From NCBI GenBank assembly GCA_017999075.1, contig JAGOBX010000229.1, positions 1 to 6,181 of the forward strand: a stretch of 6,181 nt of DNA, read 5' to 3'. The notes under the pieces are model-generated. The model was not told where the DNA came from. It saw only the letters and a program-made list of their open reading frames with translations, and made no database searches. Positions 1 through 4,890 of the stretch are shown in pieces. The translations under genes were made by a program, and so were the position numbers. The number at the start of each line of letters is the position of its first letter. The first letter of the stretch is position 1. The DNA comes from JAGOBX01 sp017999075 [NCBI: Candidatus Babelota bacterium]. Lineage in GTDB: Bacteria > JAGOBX01.

Positions 1-369
1 GAAAGAACTTTCCGCAAAATCAAATTTCGTTTTGCCGGTCTGTTTGATTTTATTCAAAAATTCGGTGATTTCAAATTCAGTCCATATTTTTTTATAAACT
101 TTATAGCCCCAATTTTTAATCTCTGCTTCTGAACAATTATTTATATCCAAAGTTTTTTTATTTGAAGGCTTTGCTATTTCAGTTTCTTTTTTTAATCCTG
201 TTAATTCTACTAACTTTTCAACAAGTCTTTGAAATGAAGGGTTATCCTTTATAGCATTTACGCAACCGAGATTAAAAAGAACACGATGTTTAACATTCTC
301 ACCTTCGCGGTATGATTCTGCTATTTGAGCATATTGATTATTTTTTGATTTAGTTATTTTTATAAACAT
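1..369 (-). CDS. IS1634-like (IS4 superfamily) transposase, N-terminal part, cut by the left window edge
   Basis: An open frame of 123 codons starts with ATG at 369..367 and runs off the left edge without a stop. The protein begins MFIKITKSKNNQYAQIAESY and continues with REGENVKHRVLFNLG at about residues 21-35. This is the usual opening of IS1634-type transposases: a short beta-rich start, a 'Y.Q..ESYREG.KV..R.L.NLG' block, a charged linker, then a 'KIW.E..I..FL.KI' stretch, here residues 95-109. The DDE catalytic residues would lie beyond the edge, so activity cannot be judged. The start fits the family, although no Shine-Dalgarno precedes it; a near-perfect promoter ends only 6 nt upstream, so the mRNA may be leaderless. 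The gene points away from the housekeeping block. Family assignment is from remembered sequence pattern, with good but not complete certainty. Confidence 0.78.
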   Translation of the reverse strand, partial: MFIKITKSKNNQYAQIAESYREGENVKHRVLFNLGCVNAIKDNPSFQRLVEKLVELTGLKKETEIAKPSNKKTLDINNCSEAEIKNWGYKVYKKIWTEFEITEFLNKIKQTGKTKFDFAESSF

Positions 370-375
370 ACTACA

Positions 376-404
376 AATATATCACAATTAAATACAATTG
401 TCAA
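376..404 (-). promoter_or_regulatory. Sigma-70-type promoter of the transposase gene
   Basis: On the minus strand the -35 box TTGACA (404..399) and -10 box TATATT (381..376) are separated by exactly 17 nt. The predicted transcription start, about 7 nt past the -10 box, falls on or next to the A of the transposase ATG at 369. The spacer contains the palindrome ACAATTGT, and CTACAA (371-376) is repeated inverted as TTGTAG (411-416), which could be a binding site or part of the element's end. No terminal inverted repeat could be identified, because the other end of the element is outside the window. Confidence 0.72.
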
Positions 405-517
405 GTAAAATTGTAGTTTTTTAACAAAATGACAAAAAAAGTTTAGACTACATTTGTTCCTGAAAAGCAAAAACTTTAATCGCAAGGCTTTGTTTTTCAA
501 ACAGTTATGAAATTAAA

Positions 518-901
518 ATGCCTGTTTTTTTATCCCAACTGACAAACTCAGGAAAACATAATCCTTGCTCAAATATAAAACGATTGCAGGAACAAATGAT
601 TACTCGTCAGCCAATACGCGATTATGAAAATTTATTCAAGCACATTTGGGCAGATCAGGAACTGCGGTATTACTATCTATCATTTTCTATACAGGCGCTA
701 GATGTGATGATGTTATCAAACTTAAAACTGCCAATATCTTCGAAATAAATAATGGCCATTTCATTGAATATTTTGAGGAAAAGACAGGCAAAAAACGAAG
801 TATATCATTACACCCAGGAATTAATGGATACTTTGCCTTATATTACTCATCAATCTTTATTTTTATCAAGTGTAAATGCTGTTTTAGAAAATGCTGTATA
901 A
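518..901 (+). pseudogene. Remnant of a tyrosine recombinase (phage-type integrase), frameshifted
   Basis: The remnant is read in three pieces. Frame 2 (from about 518 to 650) gives ITRQPIRDYENLFKHIWADQ, like the entry into the catalytic domain. Frame 1 (about 646-815) gives LLSIIFYTGARCDDVIKLK and then EKTGKKRSISLHP. This matches the 'TG.R..D...LK' box with the first catalytic Arg, followed by the 'KTGKK..I.LHP' beta-hairpin with the conserved Lys. Frame 2 again (about 812-901) gives QELMDTLPYITHQSLFLSS, like the following 'L...L..Y......LF.S' segment, and ends at TAA 899-901. The His-x-x-Arg and Tyr nucleophile region is absent, as is most of the N-terminal DNA-binding domain. Two frameshifts (near 640-660 and near 812-820) plus both truncations make it non-functional. 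It lies just downstream of the tRNA-Asp 3' end, where integrases of tRNA-targeting elements usually sit. The true 5' limit is uncertain; frame 2 is open from 464. Confidence 0.72.
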
Positions 902-921
902 ATAAATTTTTCAGACCAAAT

Positions 922-956
922 AAAAAAGGCCATTTCAGATTTCTCTGAAACGGCCT
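922..956 (-). terminator. Rho-independent terminator of the tRNA-Asp unit
   Basis: On the minus strand an 11-position stem (GGCCGTTTCAG with CTGAAATGGCC, one internal C-A mismatch) closes a 6-nt loop at 939-944. It is followed directly by T6 (927..922). In the plus direction the hairpin is followed by TCTAAACC, not a T-tract, so it works only for minus-strand transcripts coming from the tRNA. It lies 30 nt downstream of the encoded CCA. Confidence 0.88.
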
Positions 957-969
957 CTAAACCAACTGA
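956..969. repeat. 14-nt exact copy of the tRNA-Asp D-arm (other copy 1039-1052)
   Basis: The plus-strand sequence TCTAAACCAACTGA occurs here and again at 1039-1052, where it is the D-arm of tRNA-Asp. On the tRNA strand it reads TCAGTTGGTTTAGA. In this downstream copy the next five bases are GGCCG. The same five follow in the tRNA after its 21-nt anticodon arm region, so the copy looks like a tRNA piece lacking that arm. A chance match of this length so close by is unlikely. It may be the relic of a duplicated tRNA, partly absorbed into the terminator. Confidence 0.7.
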
Positions 970-982
970 TAATAAATCAGTT
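964..982 (-). other. Small hairpin between the tRNA 3' end and the terminator
   Basis: A perfect 7-bp inverted repeat, AACTGAT (964-970) and ATCAGTT (976-982), closes a 5-nt loop. It starts 3 nt after the encoded CCA of tRNA-Asp. It lacks a following T-tract, so it is not itself a terminator. It could mark the 3' trailer for nuclease processing (inference). One arm overlaps the 14-nt D-arm copy. Confidence 0.5.
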
Positions 983-985
983 AAA

Positions 986-1063
986 TGGCGGGAGCGACGA
1001 GACTTGAACTCGCGGCCTCCTGCGTGACAGGCAGGCGTTCTAAACCAACTGAACTACGCCCCC
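986..1063 (-). tRNA. tRNA-Asp (anticodon GTC)
   Basis: The 78-nt gene, including an encoded CCA (988..986), folds into a full cloverleaf. The acceptor is GGGGGCG pairing with CGCTCCC (one G-U pair), with discriminator G73, the usual identity base of tRNA-Asp. The D-arm is GTTC/GAAC with a GG-containing 10-nt loop. The anticodon stem is CCTGC/GCAGG with loop CTGTCAC, which gives GTC at positions 34-36. The variable loop is 5 nt. The T-arm is GCGAG/CTCGT with loop TTCAAGT. Its own promoter and terminator flank it closely, so it is a single-gene unit. Its 3' side faces the decayed mobile DNA. Confidence 0.97.
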
Positions 1064-1076
1064 GAATTTAAAGCAC

Positions 1077-1104
1077 ATAATATTATATAAATAAAAAAAG
1101 TCAA
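1077..1104 (-). promoter_or_regulatory. Probable promoter of tRNA-Asp
   Basis: On the minus strand, TTGACT (1104..1099) is followed after 16 nt by TATTAT (1082..1077). Transcription would start near 1070, leaving a leader of about 7 nt before the tRNA at 1063. A better -10 hexamer, TATAAT at 1087..1082, is only 11 nt from this -35 box, so it could be used only with another upstream element. The region up to 1148 is almost pure A/T. Confidence 0.55.
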
Positions 1105-1148
1105 TATATTTTTATTTTTTTATATATATATTTTTATTTAAGCTAAAT

Positions 1149-1925
1149 TTATCTACCCTCAAATCTTAATTTTATCCTCCTTGTGGGTTCAACTCCTATA
1201 CTTTCAGATTTTATATTTGACTTATTCGACAAATAATTATGAATAATTTTCCGTTCTGTATTGCTCATTGGCGGCAATGTTACGTCTTTTTTAAAACGCT
1301 TTAATTTCTGAATAGAATTTTCCGCAAGTTTTTCAAGAGCTTCAACTCTTTTATGTCTATAATTTTCAGAATCAAGAACAACACTAATTTTATTTTCACG
1401 ATTATTATTTAAAATAGTGTTTACTATTAATTGTAATGAACTCAATGTTTTTCCATGTTTTCCTATCAATAACGAACTGTCCGGAGAAATTATTTCAACA
1501 CTGATAATTCCTCCATCCTGAACATTAGATTTCAATTCAAAAGAAGACAGATTCATTTTCGAAAAAATTTCATTTAATAAATTTTCTGTTTCCTTAACTT
1601 CATTTTCAGTAATAACAACCTGATTCTTTTTCACGGCATTTTGTACGTCAGAATTTTTAAAATTTTGAGATTTTGAAGGTTGCGTCTGCTGCTGCTGAAC
1701 TGCCTGCTGATGATGTACTGAAGAAGTATGGTTTTTCTGATTATTGTTTCCCGAATCTTCGTATTCAATTTTAATTTTCGCATTTTTATTTCCTGTAAGT
1801 CCAAGAAAATCCTTGTCTCCTTTTTCAAGAATAGTAATTTTCACATCATTCCTATTCTTATTAATTTTTTTTAATCCTTCATAAATAGCGGATTCAATAG
1901 TATCCGCCTGAATGATAATTTCCAT
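1149..1925 (-). CDS. jag: Jag / KhpB-type RNA-binding protein (Jag_N, KH and R3H domains)
   Basis: This is a cytoplasmic RNA-binding protein regularly encoded beside YidC. Homologues (Jag, KhpB, EloR) bind many transcripts with the small KH protein KhpA and affect cell shape and division in Gram-positive bacteria. In 258 residues the domains are in order: Jag_N at about 1-53, with the family's DFLG motif at 39-42; a Gln/His/Ser/Asn-rich linker at 57-105 (VHHQQAVQQQQTQ); a KH domain at about 107-185, with the RNA-gripping loop GKHG at 155-158; and an R3H domain at about 190-256, with Arg225-xxx-His229 followed by IGVEPTRRIKL. All expected parts are present. The start lies 3 nt after the yidC stop, and AAGGAG at 1942..1937 inside the yidC end gives an 11-nt spacing. 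No convincing terminator follows it; the next 45 nt are A/T-rich up to the tRNA promoter. Confidence 0.95.
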   Translation of the reverse strand: MEIIIQADTIESAIYEGLKKINKNRNDVKITILEKGDKDFLGLTGNKNAKIKIEYEDSGNNNQKNHTSSVHHQQAVQQQQTQPSKSQNFKNSDVQNAVKKNQVVITENEVKETENLLNEIFSKMNLSSFELKSNVQDGGIISVEIISPDSSLLIGKHGKTLSSLQLIVNTILNNNRENKISVVLDSENYRHKRVEALEKLAENSIQKLKRFKKDVTLPPMSNTERKIIHNYLSNKSNIKSESIGVEPTRRIKLRFEGR

Positions 1926-1928
1926 AAA

Positions 1929-3713
1929 TCATTTCACTCCTTTTTTAGCTGATAATTTATTTTGGTATAATTGTTGTAAAATTGATATTATATTGAATGC
2001 AGTCCAATATAATATAAGTCCAGCAGGCATTCTAAGAAACATAAACGTAAAAATAAAAGGAAGTATCATCATAGTTTTCTGCTGTTCCGGAGGAGCAGGC
2101 GTCAATTTCTGCTGTATAAACATTGTACCGCCCATTATAATCGGCAAAATATACGTAGGATCAGCAGCAGACAAATCTCTAATATAAAAAAATACTGCGC
2201 CCCGCAATTCTATAGCATATTCTAACATTCTATAAAGCCCTATAAAAATCGGAAGTTGTAAAAGCATAGGAAGACAGCCGCCAAGCGGATTTATTTTATA
2301 TTCTTTATACAACCTCATAGTTTCTTGTTGAATTTTAGTTTTATCATCTCCATATTTTTCTTTCAATTCCTGAATTTTAGGTTGAAGTTTTTTCATTTCT
2401 TCCATAGCATTCATGCTTTTAGCTTTCAACGGATACATTATTACGTTTATTAATATTGTCAAAAGTATTATTGCCGCACCATAATTTGGAATAATATTAT
2501 AAAAGAATTTTAATACTTTTAAAAGCAATAAAGCAAGCGCTCCGAACCAGCCGTAATCCATAGATTCTTCAAGTTTTTTTCCAGGCATAACACTCTTAAG
2601 CAAATAATACTCTTTTGGTCCAACAAAAATATTAAAATTTAAATCTATACTATTTTTATCAAACTGCAAAGGAGTAGTCAAATATCTGTATCCGACATTT
2701 GTTTTTGTTGAATATAACTCTATTCTGTTCGAAGGAATATTATCAACCATCATAGCAGTTAAAAAATAATTTGAATTTAAACCAAACCATTTAATATTTG
2801 AAGCCTGAATGAATTTTTTATAAATTTCATCATTATTTTTTAAAGATAATGTTTGGATGGATGTGTCAAGAAAACCAGAACCAGGATTTTCTTTTTCAAA
2901 CGATTCATTTTGATAATAAACAAATATATTAGGTTTATCATGTTCAATAAAAATTCCTGAAGTCCATTTTATTGAAAGCCCTGAAATATATTTTTCATTT
3001 GTTTCAGGATTCGTTATCTGTATATTTGATAAGTTATCTATATTTGAATTATCCGGTTTTAGAATTTTTAATTTTAATTTAATTAAATAAGAATCATCCG
3101 ATATTTCAAATGACTTTATAACAGTCATTCCTGAAGGAAGAAAACTTTTAACTAATTTTCCTTCTTCAAGATAATATCCGGCAGTCTTATATTCAAAACT
3201 TATTGATGTATCAGTTGAATTTAACACTTCGAAATTTACTTTCGATAATTCCCCATTATTTTCCATATCCGTCAATAAAATATTTTCATTTAAAACACGA
3301 TGAGTATAATCGGTAAAATCAAGAGTATCAGAAGTGGAAATATATTTAAATTCATTTAAATATATATTTGTTATACAGGCGCCTTTATTAGAAAACTGTA
3401 AAGTATATTTTTTAGTTACTTTTAAAATTTTACGTTCCTCTACAGTTTTTGACAAAATCGATTCATTAAGTTTAGTGTCGTATGAAACAACTGAAGTCTC
3501 AGATAATGAAGACGTTTTTTGCGAAGTTTCTGTATTCTGCAATACTGTGCCAAAATTTTCATTTTGTGGCATTTCTCTATTTAATGATGTGCCTGTATCT
3601 TCTTTTAATTCAGGAATAGATACCGGGTTATTATATTTTTCCATTACAAACATATTATAAAAAAATATAAGTATAAAAGAAAAAATTACAGCTATTAAAA
3701 TACGTTTTTCCAT
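1929..3713 (-). CDS. yidC: Membrane protein insertase YidC (long form with periplasmic domain)
   Basis: YidC/Oxa1-family insertase that places proteins into the inner membrane, alone or with SecYEG. The 594 residues match the long form of bacteria with an outer membrane. TM1 is at about 4-24. A low-complexity stretch follows to about 90, then a large periplasmic P1 beta-domain (about 95-375) with the conserved WFGLNSNYFLTAMM at 309-322 and GPKEYY at 365-370. The Oxa1 core follows with helices near 390-427, the cytoplasmic coiled region (KLQPKIQELKEKY, 442-454), NPLGGCLPMLLQLPIFIGLY (475-494), and helices near 521-534 and 548-585. The groove Arg (R366 in E. coli) aligns with Lys441, which keeps the positive charge. 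The tail is short and basic. The ATG follows the yidD stop with no gap (TAAATG); the nearest strong SD, GGAGGAG (3737..3731), is 17 nt away, so translation is probably coupled to yidD. Confidence 0.98.
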   Translation of the reverse strand: MEKRILIAVIFSFILIFFYNMFVMEKYNNPVSIPELKEDTGTSLNREMPQNENFGTVLQNTETSQKTSSLSETSVVSYDTKLNESILSKTVEERKILKVTKKYTLQFSNKGACITNIYLNEFKYISTSDTLDFTDYTHRVLNENILLTDMENNGELSKVNFEVLNSTDTSISFEYKTAGYYLEEGKLVKSFLPSGMTVIKSFEISDDSYLIKLKLKILKPDNSNIDNLSNIQITNPETNEKYISGLSIKWTSGIFIEHDKPNIFVYYQNESFEKENPGSGFLDTSIQTLSLKNNDEIYKKFIQASNIKWFGLNSNYFLTAMMVDNIPSNRIELYSTKTNVGYRYLTTPLQFDKNSIDLNFNIFVGPKEYYLLKSVMPGKKLEESMDYGWFGALALLLLKVLKFFYNIIPNYGAAIILLTILINVIMYPLKAKSMNAMEEMKKLQPKIQELKEKYGDDKTKIQQETMRLYKEYKINPLGGCLPMLLQLPIFIGLYRMLEYAIELRGAVFFYIRDLSAADPTYILPIIMGGTMFIQQKLTPAPPEQQKTMMILPFIFTFMFLRMPAGLILYWTAFNIISILQQLYQNKLSAKKGVK

Positions 3714-3938
3714 TTAAATTATATCGTCAACTCCTCCATCGCAAAACGGATGACATCTAAATAAGCGGTATAAAGACAAATATGAACCTTTTAAGATACC
3801 ATATTTATTCAATGCTTTAATTGCATAATCCGAACAACTCGGATAAAATCTGCATGCAGAAGGCAAAACTTTACTTATTGAAATCTGATAAAACTTTATA
3901 ACAAGCACTGCACATTTTACAATTTTTTTATATACCAT
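3714..3938 (-). CDS. yidD: YidD, membrane protein insertion efficiency factor
   Basis: A small inner-membrane-associated protein that helps YidC-dependent insertion; in E. coli its loss slows insertion of YidC substrates. The 74 residues are the usual length. They carry the family signatures: an amphipathic start (MVYKKIVKCAVLVIKFYQ), CRFYPSCSDYA at 29-39, and the C-terminal RCHPFCDGGVDDI at 61-73. The conserved Cys residues are all present. The gene starts 11 nt inside the end of rnpA, with AAAAGG lying 11 nt before its ATG inside the rnpA coding sequence. Its TAA stop abuts the ATG of yidC. This overlap and zero gap suggest tightly coupled translation of rnpA, yidD and yidC. Confidence 0.97.
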   Translation of the reverse strand: MVYKKIVKCAVLVIKFYQISISKVLPSACRFYPSCSDYAIKALNKYGILKGSYLSLYRLFRCHPFCDGGVDDII

Positions 3939-4290
3939 TTTTCAATAAACCTTTTAAAAAAATCAATTTATCTAAAGATTTTACAGTTTCCGAATAATTA
4001 CGTACAGCACTGTTTTTTCTTGGAATTATAATTAAATCAAAAGAAACAGGGAATTTTTTATGATTCAGTCTGAAATATTCCCTAGCCATACGTCTTATTT
4101 TGTTTCGTTTAACTGCGCTCAAACTATACTTTTTAGAAGCTATTATGCAGATTCTTGAGAAATCAAGATTATTCTGCCGCGCATACACTACAAAATTATT
4201 ATCAGAAACAGATTTCCCATTATTGAAAACATTAGAAATATCGTTTTCTTTTGATAATCTGTAATGTTTGTGAAACTTAAAATCAGGCAT
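3928..4290 (-). CDS. rnpA: Ribonuclease P protein component
   Basis: A basic protein that binds the RNase P RNA and helps recognise the 5' leader of pre-tRNAs. It has 120 residues, the typical length. The start HKHYRLSKENDISNVFNNGK (7-26) matches the family's 'F.K.yRL....F..VF..G' opening. The RNR signature AVKRNKIRRMAREYFR lies at 59-74, with the key Arg and Asn residues intact. DLIIIPR at 85-91 matches the late beta-strand. It follows rpmH by 15 nt, the classical pairing. No Shine-Dalgarno is visible in that gap (ACGTTACATATTTTA), so initiation probably depends on ribosomes finishing rpmH. The 3' end overlaps yidD. The chosen ATG is the only one that keeps the family's usual N-terminus. Confidence 0.96.
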   Translation of the reverse strand: MPDFKFHKHYRLSKENDISNVFNNGKSVSDNNFVVYARQNNLDFSRICIIASKKYSLSAVKRNKIRRMAREYFRLNHKKFPVSFDLIIIPRKNSAVRNYSETVKSLDKLIFLKGLLKNGI

Positions 4291-4305
4291 TAAAATATGT
4301 AACGT

Positions 4306-4440
4306 CTATTTGGAAAGCGTTTTTCTGCCTTTTGCTCTTCTGCGGCTTAATACTTGTCTGCCTTTACTGGAAGACATTCTTGTTCTAAACCCATGTTTAT
4401 GCTTGCTTTTTAATTTACTCGGTTGAAATGTTCTTTTCAT
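4306..4440 (-). CDS. rpmH: 50S ribosomal protein L34
   Basis: A 44-residue, strongly basic protein of the large ribosomal subunit. It begins [11 protein letters not shown], has the central HGFRTRM (residues 16-22), and ends [12 protein letters not shown], matching L34 along its whole length. It ends with TAG at 4308..4306. An SD, AAGGAG (4460..4455), lies 14 nt before the ATG, slightly further than usual. It is followed closely by rnpA, as in most bacteria. Unlike in many bacteria, dnaA is not next to it: on the 5' side stands ybaB, 59 nt away. No clear promoter was found in that gap. Confidence 0.98.
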   Translation of the reverse strand: MKRTFQPSKLKSKHKHGFRTRMSSSKGRQVLSRRRAKGRKTLSK

Positions 4441-4454
4441 TGTTAATTTTTACA

Positions 4455-4460
4455 CTCCTT
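4455..4460 (-). promoter_or_regulatory. Ribosome binding site of rpmH
   Basis: AAGGAG on the minus strand, 14 nt upstream of the L34 ATG. It is among the best SD matches in the gene block and fits the high translation expected for a ribosomal protein. Confidence 0.7.
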
Positions 4461-4477
4461 AAGTGATTCATTTATAT

Positions 4478-4491
4478 TTTCAAAATTGAAA
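4478..4491. repeat. AT-rich palindrome in the ybaB-rpmH gap
   Basis: TTTCAAAATTGAAA is a perfect 14-nt palindromic arrangement apart from the central pair order (TTTCAA, two bases, TTGAAA). No T-tract follows directly on the minus strand, so it is not a convincing terminator. A similar palindrome lies in the dnaX-ybaB gap at 4864-4876. Confidence 0.4.
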
Positions 4492-4499
4492 TTATTTTT

Positions 4500-4847
4500 T
4501 TAAAAAAGTCCTGGTATGTTTAATCCGCCCAAACCTTTTGTCAATCCGCCAAAATTTTGTTCAGTTGCCTGAGATAACTTTTTATTTCCGTCCTGAAAAG
4601 CCGCTATAATAGAGTCCTCCAGCAATTCAACATCATTTGGATCTACAATATCTTTATTTATTTTAATAGATTTTAATTCTCCGTCTCCTGATAAAATCAG
4701 TTTAACCATACCGCCTGCTGCAGTTCCTTCAAACTCCGATGACTTCAATGATTCCTGAGCTTTAGCAAGATCTTCCTGCATTTTTTTAGCTTGTTTCATC
4801 AAATTAGGCATTCCGCCGCCCATACCGCCATGAAATTTTTTAGACAT
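4500..4847 (-). CDS. ybaB: YbaB/EbfC-family nucleoid-associated protein
   Basis: A small dimeric DNA-binding protein that coats the nucleoid; the family is usually encoded right after dnaX, as here. The 115 residues include a Gly/Met-rich start (FHGGMGGGMPNLMKQAKKMQ), a helix at about 13-38, the conserved EGTAAGGMVKLILSGDGELKSIKI strand region (about 40-63), the VDPNDVELLEDSIIAAF helix (about 68-84), and a Gly-rich tail near GGLTKGLGGLNIPG. Length and motifs are typical. AGAGG (4862..4858) stands 10 nt before the ATG. The dnaX stop is 43 nt upstream. recR, the frequent third partner in dnaX-ybaB-recR, is missing; rpmH follows instead. Confidence 0.95.
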   Translation of the reverse strand: MSKKFHGGMGGGMPNLMKQAKKMQEDLAKAQESLKSSEFEGTAAGGMVKLILSGDGELKSIKINKDIVDPNDVELLEDSIIAAFQDGNKKLSQATEQNFGGLTKGLGGLNIPGLF

Positions 4848-4863
4848 AAATAATTAACCTCTG

Positions 4864-4876
4864 ATTCAATTTGAAT
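4864..4876. repeat. AT-rich palindrome in the dnaX-ybaB gap
   Basis: ATTCAATTTGAAT is a perfect 6+1+6 palindrome between the dnaX stop and the ybaB SD. It shares the TTCAA...TTGAA pattern with the palindrome at 4478-4491. On the minus strand it lies just upstream of the ybaB ribosome binding site. Confidence 0.4.
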
Positions 4877-4890
4877 TATTTAAAAATATT

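Noticed and set aside
371-517. Terminal inverted repeat and target duplication of the IS element
   Set aside because: Short inverted matches exist (CTACAA/TTGTAG, AAAGTTT/AAACTTT), but the opposite IS end is outside the window, so no pair can be confirmed.
646-948. A 100-codon plus-strand frame as an intact gene
   Set aside because: Only its first part (to about 815) resembles a recombinase; the rest is an out-of-frame Cys/Phe/Lys-rich tail running into the terminator. It is the middle piece of the frameshifted pseudogene.
956-1052. The 14-nt direct repeat as attL/attR of an integrated element
   Set aside because: The integrase relic lies outside the two copies, and the DNA between them is just the 3' part of the tRNA, so they cannot bracket the element.
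1105-1148. An intrinsic terminator after jag
   Set aside because: Only a 5-bp ATTTA/TAAAT pairing is present in pure A/T sequence, without a GC-containing stem. Transcription may run through into the tRNA terminator at 922-956.
1912-2187. A plus-strand open frame opposite the yidC 3' end
   Set aside because: It is the complement of the conserved Oxa1 core of yidC and has no family signature of its own.
4441-4499. A terminator or promoter between ybaB and rpmH
   Set aside because: The 6-bp palindrome has a 2-base centre and no following T-tract, and no -35/-10 pair with 16-18 nt spacing was found.
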